A stretch of DNA of 64,000 nucleotides from Paracentrotus lividus. Its lineage: Eukaryota; Echinodermata; Echinoidea; Camarodonta; Echinidae. The translations under genes were made by a program, and so were the position numbers. The notes under the pieces are model-generated. The model had not been told where the DNA came from and made no database searches. It saw only the letters and a list, made by a program, of their open reading frames with translations. Positions 34,547 to 54,200 of the stretch are shown here, piece after piece. The stretch lies in NCBI GenBank assembly GCA_940671915.1, contig CALNVZ010002100.1, positions 10,964,246-11,028,245 on the forward strand, given 5' to 3'. Each line of letters starts with the position of its first letter. The stretch's first letter is position 1.

Positions 34547-36771
34547 ACTATCTCTAGGTTGTCCCAATTAAATTAAATGTTTCATTCATACATTGTAATT
34601 TGCCTCTTGAGAATTAATCTGAAAAGATACATGTAGTTTATGTACGTAGTATGTGTACACTATACAATGTAGGCCTATATTGTGCCATTATTTGTGATAG
34701 CATGGATATAGTGACCTCAACATATCCAAACAATCATACATAATTTTGTAGATCTAATATTACCACATACATGTATACTCCTTGGACTTTTAATCTGTTA
34801 AGTATCAATAAAGCTGAACGATTATATTGTTGGACTTTTTGCCTGTGGTGGTCCTAGTAACTAGGCATTTAGAATGATCATAAAATTAATATACCGGTAC
34901 CAACTAGGCTCAAATTCCAATGCTGTTGGAGAATCTAGGTCACAATCAATGTTTTTGATGAATCTGATTGTCAATTTCAGGGACAAAATTTGACCAAATA
35001 TGTTATTTTTTTATATCAAGCTTTTGTTAGTGGTTTGACTACCATGAATAAAAGAAGTGCAAAATGAGAATAACATTTTATTGTTAATTCAGAAAAGTGC
35101 CTTAGCCAACAAAGTATTATTTCATGTATAATGATAATAATAAGAATGTATTCATATACATGTAGCACGTTTTCCATGATATTATATATGTTCAAATGTG
35201 CTGTTTACATGTTTAGAAACTACTAAACATTAATATAATACACAATATTTATGACAATGTACAATTAACTTTAATTCAATCATTGTTCAATGGAAGTAAC
35301 TACTATACAAAACTTTTTTTCACCCAGAGCTAGAATTTTAATGGCTTTTTTTTTTTTTTTTTGGTAGCCTTTAAAGCAGTCTATCTTCTGTGACTCTGTA
35401 ACGGATGATAAAAGAAAGTGTCTGTATTTCTAGACTATGCTATTGACTGTAGTATCAAATTAAATGCATTATTCTGATCAGAGACTGAGGCAGGTGGGAG
35501 TGAATCTGGAGGGCTTGCATGACGGTGGCATCTCAAACCAAATACATCAATTGAACTCTCTTTCACACAGGAAATTTGTATGCAATTCTTTTGATAAAAA
35601 TATATGAAAATGATACTATGAGGATGAATGTTACTCACATATTTGCTAAACATGACCCCAGTCCAAAGAATGGGTAGAAAAGGAGGGGGGGGGGGGGGGA
35701 ATAAGGAAAAGATTGGAGGAAATAGAAGGAAAACAGTGTTTTACAATTTTCCTCTATTTGCAGATTATTTTATTTTATTATTTTGTTCTAATAGTGTCAA
35801 TATTTCTAAATCTAGTTGGTCAACTTTTATTTTATTTTATTTTATTTTCTTCTAAGGAAGAAATTGATTTTAATCCGATTTTAAACTAGATTTGAAGTAA
35901 ATTTTAGTACAAACTTATAGCTATCATGCAGGGGATATGACTATTGTGTGCTAACAAGCAGAAGCTTGTGGATTTCATTTGAATATTGATATTCTACATG
36001 TAGTCAGGTGATTTTTTTTTTTTTTTTTTTTTATTGAAATCAGAAGAATATCAGTTGTGCCCCACCTTTTTCAATCTTTTGAGCTGCACTCCCTCCCCCA
36101 TTTTCAAATCCTGGGTCGCCATTGTATATTTGTACATGAACAAGTGTTTTGTATCATATAGGGCCTAATGCTATGTGGGTATAGTATTTCCTGTGTGAAT
36201 GGGACATTGGTCTCATGTACTTTATAAAGCTCTAGTTATCAAGCCTACATGCTGATATGGTATCGTCTCAATATACCTGTAGCTGTAGGATGTTATACAT
36301 GTGTGTATGAGTCATAGGCAGTCACCAACCTGTATCTATTGCATGGAGATTATACAGACACATTATTTACATTGACTGATATGAAAATTACCTATCTGGT
36401 CAATTAATTTTTCCTTCAATGAATCAAAATTAACATGTATGATAATTATGTCTGTTTTAATGTACATTGTACCTGCTAAATTGCTCTTTTAATATTTATT
36501 CTATTTGAATAATGATTCATGTGTAGTGTACATGGGAAAAGTTATTGTTTTTGGTACATTGTACCATAGCTACATATTTCAGAATGAAATGGAAATAGGC
36601 ATGTTCATTTCTGTTTACATGTACCATTTGGATTGACTACGATTCATGTCAATTCTAGCATAAAATTATATGCTCTGGGACTTACATTAACTAGTCATTA
36701 TAATGATTGATTCTTCTGTTAATACATATCCCATACCTATTTTTTTTTCTCCTCTATTTTTATGGATACAG
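34547..36771. other. p38 upstream/intronic AT-rich DNA
   Basis: Many tacatgta words and poly-T and poly-G runs (near 35346, 35686 and 36013) occur. It is probably intron 1 of the p38 gene because the exon at 36772 starts mid-codon. No further exon is seen. Confidence 0.45.
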
Positions 36772-44439
<7,668 letters not shown>

Positions 44440-45000
44440 ATTGCCAGTGCATCATTAGTCAAGTTATTAGAGCTTATATTATTATTATTATGCATTATTA
44501 TACAGAGTCCATCAAATGTTGCTTTGACACATCTGTGTTTATGGAAATACTTATTAGCTGATTATGTGTAAAAAATTGAGAATTACAGAAAATCGACTTG
44601 AAAAATCATTTGTTGATCTGACTGTTCAACAAATCATTTCTCTTGTCAAATGATGTGAATATTATAGTTATGAAGATCTAGTATAGCATGGCATTAAACA
44701 TGTTCGAAGGGTAGGGACATGTGTGGGAATTGAGGATTAATCAGAATAAAAAACATCTCTGAAAAAAAAACCCTTGCTGTACATTCATGTAATTGAGTCA
44801 TTTTAGTACATACTAACCCACTATGCTCTGGTTTCAATCCTAACGTCAAAGCTTTGTGATAAAATTGACAATTTGGACAACATTGCAGGACATCAGTGAC
44901 AAGGGGGGGGGTTGTGCCATGCTCAAGAGTGGCAAGAAACCTCTCTGACTACAGACTGGAAATGTGTCGTTTGGTGTCAATGAGGGCTGTGTTAAAGATT

Positions 45001-45087
45001 ATTCATTATCTCTCCCCCACTCAATAGGATAATATTCAGGTACATTCATTATCCTCTCCCTCACTCAATAGGATAATATTCAGGTAC
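45001..45087 (+). repeat. 43-base tandem duplication in the p38 3' region
   Basis: ATTCATTATC-CTCTCCC-CACTCAATAGGATAATATTCAGGTAC is present twice in direct tandem, with minor differences. Confidence 0.85.
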
Positions 45088-45337
45088 ATGAGTTTTGCAA
45101 TAATGATGATAAGTGTGAATATTAGATTGTAGAGGTTGTCCATATTTCTTGTAGCATTTAGTAGTAATTTCAATTAACATTAAAATTCACCTGTACATAC
45201 ACAGCATGTTATGCTTACTAGTTGCTGCTTTCATCTTCTATTCTTTAAAGATTAAAAATTGTGTGTAACTTTTTTTTCTGCATCCTTTTAGAATGTCTTT
45301 CTTAATGGAGTACTACAACTTCAAAGCAAATAATATC

Positions 45338-45343
45338 AATAAA
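45338..45343 (+). terminator. candidate p38 polyadenylation signal
   Basis: AATAAA about 0.9 kb downstream of the p38 stop. The preceding stretch contains no other gene and is probably 3' UTR. The real cleavage site is not known. Confidence 0.4.
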
Positions 45344-45779
45344 ATATTTGTAAATGTAGATTTTAAGCATAGTAAGGGAAATCAGAAATACAATGTAGCA
45401 TGCATTTTTGCCACAATTGCCACGTGTAGGATATGAGAGTGTAAATTGCATGCACGGTTTCCTTTTCATGTAATTTTCTTTGTTGAGAATTTTCCCTTTT
45501 TTTTTGTATGATGTGAAACCTTTAATTGGTTACATACATATCCCCATGATTAGTGCATTAATATTGTACTGCCAAATATGTAAATGTTATAATTTGTTGT
45601 TTGTTGTTAATACTGATAATTACATGATTGTTAATTACATGCATGATTAAAAGCATTACATATGCCAATATATTATTGAGCTAACAGAATAGGGGGGTTT
45701 AATAATATATAGTAAAAAGTAAATTATCTATTGCTTAGAATGTTACTTATGATATTTACCATAATTACCCCACCCTGAT

Positions 45780-45880
45780 ACCCTTATTGCCCGCCGAACG
45801 AGTTCGAGCAGGGGACTATGAAACGGGCTCCGTACGTGTGTGTTTGTGTCCGTCCGTCCGTCCGTCCGTCCGTATGTGAT
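45780..45880. repeat. CGTCCGTCCGTCC-bearing array end
   Basis: GCCCGCCGAACGAGTTCGAG then GGGCTCCGTACGTGTGTG and five CCGT repeats lead straight into the tandem array. This looks like the outer end of the array element. CCGTCC runs also occur near the ends of the ATGCCTC elements at 6922 and 7638. Confidence 0.5.
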
Positions 45881-46865
45881 CAAAATCTTCAATTTGCTAC
45901 TCCTTCGCCATTTTTCATCCGATTTCGATTCTGTTTGCTTTATATGATAGCACTAGGTGATAGCTACAAAACTTCTTCACAGAATTTTGACCTTTGACCT
46001 TTGACCCTGATTTTTACCTATAATGTTAATTGGCTACAAAATGCTACTCCTTCACCATTTTTCATCCGATTTCAATTCTGTTTGCTTTATGTGATAGCAC
46101 TAGGTGAGGACTACAAAACTTCTTCACGGAATTTTAACTTTTGACCCCTTTGACCTTGATTTTTGACCTATATTGTTAATTGGCTAAAAATGCTACTCCT
46201 TCGCCATTTTCCTCCGATTTCGATTCCGTTTGCATTATGTGATAGCACTAGGTGAGGACTACAAAACTTCTTCACGAAATTTTGACTTTGACCCCTTTGA
46301 CCTTTGACCTTGATTTTGACCTATATTGTTAATTGGCTAAAAAATGCTACTCCTTCGCTATTTTTCATCCAATTTTGATTCTGTTTGCTTTATGTGATAG
46401 CACTAGGTGAGGACTACAAAACTTCTTCACGGAATTTTGACTTTTGACCCCTTTGACTTTGACCTTGATTTTTGACCTATATTATTAATTGGCTAAAAAT
46501 GCTACTCCTTCGCCATTTTCATCCGATTTCGATTCCGTTTGCTTTATGTAATAGCACTAGGTGATGGCTACAAAACTTCTTCACAGAATTTTGACCTTTG
46601 ACCTTTGACCTGGATTTTTGACCTAATTGTTAATTGGCTACCAAATCCTACTCTTCGCCATTTTTCATCCGATTTCGATTCCGTTTGCTTTATGTGATAG
46701 CACTAGCTGAGGACTACGAAACTTCTTCACAGAATTTTGACTTTTGACCCCTTTGACCTTTGACCTTGACTTTCACCTATAATGTACATTGGCTACAAAA
46801 ATGCTACTTCTTCGCCATTTTTTCCCGATTTCGATTCCATTCGCCGTATGTGATAGCACTAATCG
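45881..46865 (-). repeat. AGGTCA-rich tandem array, seven clean units
   Basis: Seven units in reverse orientation relative to the array at 4235. ATCCGATTTCGATT markers fall near 45917, 46064, 46211, 46367, 46520, 46667 and 46823, giving periods of 147-156 bases. Each unit has multiple TGACCTTTGACC words (AGGTCA direct repeats on the minus strand). It is flanked at 46880-46930 by GCGCATCGCGTAATTTACTA. It lies in the p38-GNL3 intergenic region. Confidence 0.88.
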
Positions 46866-49800
46866 TGATAATAATGGGAATTTTATTATCGCGGGACATA
46901 TATTGCGCATCGCGTAATTTACTAATCCACTTGTTTATTTCTGTTTTTTCATCCCTTATTCTGCTTTCAGACTTATTTTTTCGCTGTGCTTTACCATAGA
47001 AATCAACTCTGCTTTAAAGAATGCCATTTTATTTTTACACCAGTCCTGTAAATACAGATATGTGTATAAGTTGATTGTATCAACCCACTTATTGTAAATA
47101 TGTTGGAATGTTACCAAGATATGTTTTTTACATGTAAGAAGTGAAATTAGATTTGAAAAAAAAAAGTACATTCTTGAAAATGTGATAATATTGTGAAGTT
47201 GTGAAGTATACAATGTAAATGATCTCCTTTCCTTAAAGCTATGATTAGAGCCCATTTTGCAAATTCTTCTCTCTAGAAAAAAAAAAAGTGCTCAAACTGG
47301 TCAACATAGTTCTTGCTTAGGTGTTAATTACTTTTATACAGTAGCAAAGTTTACTGTAAAGTACAATTGAACTATATGTATTTAGAATAGGTCTTTTCTG
47401 TCTAGTACCTTGACATATTTAAACAAATGAAAAAATTTCAATTTGTTTAAGAATAACAAAAAATGCATAAAAATTGAAAATATTTCTTATAGTTTAGCCA
47501 TGTACATTGAAGTGTTTAACACAATAGAAAGTGCAGATATTGTATAATACAAGTGTGAGCAAAATTGTAAAACAAACTAACCTTTTAAAACACATAGCAC
47601 TGAGCTGTTACTCTAATAAAATATATAGTATATCTTTTAGATTGAAGTATACAATGATTCATATTCAATGTTTGTCAGTATTGTTCATGAAAAGACAATC
47701 ACACTATAAAGATTTCAATTGTAACACATGTCAGAGAATTTGCTTCTTGTCAACCGTACGTTGCAAAACATTGTAATGGAAAATGATATTTGCATAGGGA
47801 TGTATACTACATGTAGCTTTAAAAGCAGAGCAAAATTGCCTTGATTGTTATAATCTTCTCTGTATAGCTCCTAAATTTCAATTGAAAAGTTCTGGTAGCA
47901 ACAAGCAATACATAGGAAGGAATCTATTCAGATGTCCATGTTAGAATCTGGGGGCCATACCCCGAAACCGTCATAAGTCTAAGTTCTTAGACAACCCATA
48001 GGGACACGCGTTTCAGTGGGTTGTCAAGAGCTTACACTTTGACGGTTTCGTGGTATGGCCCCCTGGTTTATTTTCACTGTTTAATTCTAAAACCTTTTTA
48101 AAAGCGATTTTGAGACAAATCCTTTTGACCACATGAACTTAATGAGTACTATTCATATCACTTACAATAGTAGTAAAAACTGGTATTACATAATGATCAG
48201 TCTTTTGTGACCCCAAATTACAATATACTCAGCAATGTTTGTCAAAATATATAACGATCACTCTTCTGCCAATAGTAGACTTCAGGAATATGTTCTGGGA
48301 TGCTTTTAGTGAACTTTTTGCAAGATGTCTCTCTAATGTCTGTGGAACAATGTACAGTGATCAATTCAGAAGTTCAAGCATAGTCCAAACCCAATGTTTA
48401 TGAAACTCAAAGAAAGCATTTTAAAAGATGACAGTTACTAAATTATGCAGTGTAAATGAAAATATTGTTGGACCAGCTAACTTTCCAATGGGGGGGGGGG
48501 TTAACTACACTTTAAAACAAAACAAAAATATGTCAGTTTGCAATATAGCTTGGCACTCTTCAAAATTATGGAAGCATATTTATCAATGGAATCACCAAAT
48601 AAACGATTTGCAAGCTTTCCTTTGTAGTAGAAAGTACTAGGGAATATTGGGTGTTCTGAATTATGTGAGAGGTATTACCGGTATGTATAATGTTATTTGG
48701 TATTTTAAGATAACTGCATCAGACCTATTGTCTGGTTCTTGTTGCAATCATGAGGAATATTGTAAATTACATATAATTGTGTACAAGTGTTCATGTCATG
48801 TTAGATTACATGTATATGAAATGTTCATTCTGCAATTAAATAATGAGTGGATATCTTTAATAACGAGTGTGAGCTTTATGCCTCCTTTGTCATTTTGTGT
48901 ATTTTCGAATCAAACTGTGTGCTCTTGTCATCAGACGTATTCAAAGACTCCAACCCCAAGCAACGGGAGACTCGATGCACACCTAGACCACATAACCTGC
49001 ACAAAATTTCTTTGAGGTTATAACAGCTCTTGATAACTTTTGTCAAAGAGGTGATTAGGCAGGAGAAAAAGAAGAGAATATACATGTACATGTAGCTTGG
49101 GTGTGATAATTTTAAACTAAAAAAGTCTTTAGGTGGGAAGTCTTTTATCTGGAAGTTGTTATTGGGAGGTTGGTGAGAGCAATGATAATGAATGCAGTCC
49201 ACTCCCGTTATAATGAGCATGGATATAATATTTCTTTACAAGGCAGTTCTCTCCATCCCTATTTCAAACATGTTCACATGTCTTCAGTATAATATGTATT
49301 GGCTGAATCTATGAACTCCTTGGCCCATATTCTGGACTGAAGACTGAGTTTGTATGAGTTGAAGTTTGTGCGTTGCTTTTGTGCAACCCTTTTGTCTGAT
49401 ATTGACTGTTGCATCAGATAAAAGGATCACACAATAGCTTCCAACAAACATACAAACTCAGTCTTGGTTTTAATTTAGTATGACTACAAATAATTAAAAG
49501 GAGAAACTTTTCAAAAGAAACAAATCAAAACTATTAAAAAAATGTGTAAATAGCTCAATAATACATTTTAATCAATTTCACTTACTGTCATACAGATGCG
49601 CATGAACTCCTGAAAATATAATTGAATGGTTTCATATTGTGATGTATTACATATGGTTGGCTGTTGTATTTCCCCCGCTCATATAGGCCTATAATGGTTT
49701 TAAAACAGAAATATAAATACTTGTAAGATGTACAAGAAATTATTTGCATCAAAATTATTTCTCTAAATACCCTATTAATACAGCCCAACTCTTGTTATAA

Positions 49801-50566
49801 CAAGCTCAGATATAAGGAAATGCTTTAGGCCCCAGTTAATGCAAACCTATAGGTCACTGTTCATGAAAACAAATTTTGTTACAGTGAAATAATTGGTTTG
49901 GTCCCAAGCACCTTTTTTTACAGGAGAGGACTGCACACCAATTTATTTTTATTCTTTTTTTTCGGGGGGGGGGGGGTAGGGGATATCAAATGCTGACATT
50001 CGTTTAAAAAATAATTAAAAATAACATGGTCGATATCAACAATGAAATATCTTTTAGGTTCATAGTAAATATTTAATAGTTTTTCAATTTAAAAATTGAA
50101 ATTGTTTTCACATTTAATTTGTTTGCAGAAGAGGAATGCCAGCTATTTGCCCAAAGGCTATGTCTGATAATAGGATGCTTAAAAATATAAGCAGAATCAT
50201 AAAAATGAGAGATTCTAAAACCGACAATGATATTTTCACTAATCCTATAAATGACTGTTTGATCATATTCTCTGGCTTGGACATCATGGCATACTCCCAA
50301 TTTATTTGAGACCATTTTTGGAACAAATATTTAGTGTTTTTTTCTTGGTCATTCCATAGGTTTTGCAGAAACAGAAAAACAAAATGTGGCAATGTGATGA
50401 CATCACTTCAACATACCCTACTGTGCTGTTCACGATCATCATTTAATCAAAAATATTTTGTAATAACAAGAGCGTTCATGGTGTGATATAATCACAAAAA
50501 GATGGAAAACCACATCTTGGGTTATAACCATCAAATGTCTTAGAATCCATATATCTTCCTTTGGAA
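46866..50566. other. p38-GNL3 intergenic DNA, left arm of the inverted repeat
   Basis: AT-rich, with no coding exon until the minus-strand GNL3 exon at 50567. All of it is matched, inverted and with scattered small indels, by 59500-62990. It contains a foldback at 47950-48064 and single arms of the TCTACTCC/CCACTCC family near 49197 and 49790. Confidence 0.7.
47950..48064. mobile_element. foldback with GGGGGCCATACC ends
   Basis: GGGGGCCATACCCCGAAACC GTC faces GACGGTTTCGTGGTATGGCCCCC. Inner words CTAAGTTCTTAGACAACCC and GGGTTGTCAAGAGCTTA are also inverted. The inverted-repeat counterpart is at 61810-61916. Confidence 0.75.
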
Positions 50567-50691
50567 TCATCGAAAGAAGTCTTGTTTGACAGCTGTAATT
50601 ATCGTCGCCATCATCATCGCTGCTCCTCGACCAGATTGGAAGAAATCAAAAGCCTGAGTGAGTTCATCAGAGAGAGCAGTGGCCAATTTAT
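50567..50691 (-). CDS. GNL3: GNL3 terminal exon, clean minus-strand copy (left arm)
   Basis: After a CTATAG acceptor (50692-50697 on the plus strand), 41 codons including the stop read without a break. They start DKLATALSDELTQAFDFFQS (the D is split across the junction) and end with VKQDFFR and TGA at 50567. The LTQAFDF stretch resembles the acidic/aromatic tail of nucleostemin proteins. The noisy plus-strand copy at 59354 lacks four bases near its start and has other indels. This copy is likely the correct sequence, and the upstream exons of this orientation lie beyond the gap. Confidence 0.75.
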
Positions 50692-50933
50692 CTATAGAGA
50701 GAGAAGAAAAGTAGTTGTTGTCAAGTGGCTGCAATTAAATATTTATATGGTTGCAGCACACGATTGGAAATTGAATATAATTTGATTGAGCTGCAACATC
50801 TCATTTTTTTACTCTGAATAGACATTCATCTGAATTTTGCGCTCTACTTCCTTGCAAAATTTCTTGAATGATGTGTGAACAAATGAATACTTTATTCTGT
50901 CAGCATGTTGTTCACATATATCTCTCTTCTTTT

Positions 50934-51033
50934 NNNNNNNNNNNNNNNNNNNNNNNNNNNNNNNNNNNNNNNNNNNNNNNNNNNNNNNNNNNNNNNNNNN
51001 NNNNNNNNNNNNNNNNNNNNNNNNNNNNNNNNN
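50934..51033. other. assembly gap, 100 N
   Basis: Exactly 100 N bases, the usual placeholder for a gap of unknown size. It separates clean sequence from error-rich sequence and is the point where the inverted arrangement begins. Open frames drawn through it are meaningless. Confidence 0.98.
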
Positions 51034-51247
51034 AAGAGAGAGATCAAAAGGAAGGTGCAGCGTCACAGATGTGGAAAGCTCTCGCAAGGCATACTACAAG
51101 ATTCAAGAAGGTCCTGAGGCATCTGATGTAGTGATTGAGGTCCTGGATGCCAGGGATCCAATCGGCTCCAGGTGCATCCAGCTGGAGAAGGCTGTGCTTG
51201 CATCAGGGACCAAACAAGAAGCTAGTTCTGCTCCTCAAACAAAGTTG
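51034..51247 (+). CDS. GNL3: GNL3 exon 1 (partial, two or more frameshifts)
   Basis: It starts at the gap edge. Readable blocks are [35 protein letters not shown] and then KLVLLLNK in a shifted frame, ending GTTG|GTAAGG. One base seems lost in front of GAGGCATCTGATG and extra A bases lie in ACCAAACAAG and CTCAAACAAAG. Confidence 0.8.
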
Positions 51248-54200
51248 GTAAGGGGTGGAACCAGACTGTCATAATACTTTTGAAAATAGAACATGCTAAG
51301 TGAATACAGTCTACTCCTGGAAATGATGAGGTGCTCAGGACCAAACCAACTACCTTGTTAAAACAAAATCTCATTAACTGAACACAAGGGCTCCTGATGC
51401 AAGCCCACATGTTTGTATTTGGGATGGGGAAAGTCACCTTATTATAACAGAGCTCTGTTGTGTCTGTGCTTGCTATAATGGGAGTAGACTACTAGTCTGA
51501 GTGAAAAGAACATTGTATATTGTAAGAGACAAAAGGAATTGAAGTCCTGACTCTGTACCCTTCATAATACGTGAAAAACTTACAAAGAATTTTTTTTTTT
51601 AATGTCTGTTTGGTAGATCTGAATTTGTGAATCCTCCAATTGCATTGTTTTGACTTGTTGGATGAATTTATAATTTTTCTCAACTTTAAAAAAGATAAAT
51701 CCTGAGTATCACTGGAGGTATATATTAAATTATTGATATGATGAATCCTGTATTCACAATAATATCTTCTCATTGTTTATTGAGGAGGGTAAGGCAATTA
51801 ATTTGTTATCCCTTTTGGCACTGGAATTATTATAAATTGGAATTGTAGATTTATAGATGCATCTTGGCATTGTCTTGACTATTTTCTCTGTCTTTCACCT
51901 TTTAGACCTTGTACCAAGAGAGAATACAGAAAAGTGGCTGAAGCATCTCAGGAATGAGTTCCCCGCTGTGGCCTTCAAAGCTACCACACAAACTCAGAGG
52001 TCAAACCTTGTAAGTCTTTTTCCCATCCCTACCTGCATTGCTTTGCCAACATACAAGCACAGAATTCAAGAAATAAACCTTGGTTCCCCTGAACATCCCC
52101 CTTCTGAATGAATGTGGACTATCATTGTGAACATTTGTTTTTATGATTTTTTTTATTTTCATAGCTGCTTAATTAAGTTCAAAACAATATACAACATTCA
52201 GACTATAATCCCTGTGAAATTATAATTTCTTTTGTTTTTCCGTTCTGTCCACATTTGTCCATAATATCAAAGAGGGTTCAGAGATACCAAAATTTACATT
52301 GAGCATATATTCTAGAACAGATGTATACACTACTGATTTCATGGCTATTTTTGAATTTGGAGTGGTCCAAAGAAGAATCATATCTTAGAACATATGAATA
52401 TCATTTGCATACAATATAAAACTTGGTTCAGCAGTCCATTTAAATACAACTTTCCACCTTTTTTTTTGTTGCATATAATGTGCAGTACAATTGAAACGAT
52501 AGCCACATCGGGCATGAACAAGCAATTGTTGACAGCTGGGCATGTCAACAAATGCAGGAGGGTCCCAAGTAGGCCAAAAAAATTAGTTTGTTGCTGCCCA
52601 AATGCCTTGAAAAAATTTATACTTGAGAGTTAAAAAAAAAACTAGTAGAAATCTTCAATTTAATTGAGGGTTCAGTTAGAAAAGTATATCCAACAAACAC
52701 ATGAACAGCAACAAAAAAGGCCTAAATGAATGTGTTTACTATGTTTTTTTTAAAAATCTGTTGTCTCCCGGAACTCTTGTTCACCAGTCCCAGTCCAAGG
52801 TACCTGTCTCTCTATCCTCATCAGAACTCCTTCAGACCAGTCACTGTCTAGGAGCAGACTCTCTCATCAGACTTCTCAGTAACTACTGCAGGAATGTAGA
52901 CATCAAAACATCCATCACAGTTGGCATAGTAGGTAAGATATCGTGCTCAAAAGGGCAATTCCATGCATTTGTCTCTATGTTTTTTTTCTGTTATTTCTGT
53001 GTCCTGTATGACGCAGTACTATATTTCATTTCTATTGTACAGGATGTGTAATTCAGTCAAGTCAAGTCTTGGTTTTTGTACCCCTTCTGGTATTACTTTA
53101 GGATCACCATCAATCTCACAAATATATATATTTTTTTTAATTTCGAAAAGAGGTGAAATGTTATAAACATGTCCTGCACGACACAGCATAGAATCGCCCA
53201 AAAGTATTTTGATGCCTTGTTGATGGTAATACACACTAGTGTACAAGGACAGACTCTATTTTGGCACCTGAACTGAACTACATTAGGATTAGTTTTGCTG
53301 TACTGAAATGTATGACTTTTTTACACAATTTCATTTTGTCATTACAAAAATTGATTTTTTTTTTTTAAATTTATTTATTATTATTATTATTTTTTTTTGC
53401 CAACAGGTTTTCCCAATGTTGGAAAGAGCAGTGTAATCAACAGTTTGAAGAGGAATAAAGTGTGTACAGTAGGAGCCATGCCAGGAGTCACAAAGTAAGT
53501 TTGCTATCCTATCTATCTTTTTAATATAATATGATTCACAATGGAATGACATTTTATATACATTTTGAATAGTGGATATATAACATTAGAATAGGAAGTG
53601 TTGGAAATGTTTTTTTTTAAATATTGTGTGTAGCACTGACAATTCTCGAGGACTTCACCCTGAGAATAATTACACTTAATTAGATTAAATTCATGCTGTG
53701 GAAAAAAAATATATCATGGTGCTTTATTCTATTCCATGCATATGATATGGAGTTGTGAGTTGCCTACAAATTTATTTCTGATTGGATTTAAGTTCAAATA
53801 CTTTCACTTTGATCTTGTGTTGAACATTTGTGTACTCAACATCATTTTTCAGAGCTAAGCAGAGGTGCAACTAGCCAAGATATCAAACTATTTAGACTGT
53901 GTCCGGGTGTTGTCATGGAACAGGCAACAGCGAAGCTGCCATGGTCTCAGAAATTGTGTCAAGGTATGATGGAGACTTCAACACTGAAAGTCTAGCAGCA
54001 TACATCTTATATCATTACATCTCACAAGTTAGTGATGGCTTTGGGCCAGGTGGATTGCATACTTCCATTGGCCAGTGGTCACCCAAAGAAAAATGTTAAG
54101 CACAAGCCCTGCTTACTAATGTCAAAGTCTGAAATTTAACAAATGGACACATGTATAATGAAAGACAATTATATATGGTTGTCTAACATCACCTTGTAAT

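Noticed and set aside
48428..49220. Open frames up to 122 codons in the p38-GNL3 intergenic DNA
   Set aside because: Counterparts in the inverted arm do not stay open and no domain is recognised.
50809..51131. Open frames crossing the N run
   Set aside because: They are artefacts of translating N as X; only the part after 51033 has real GNL3 similarity, in a broken frame.
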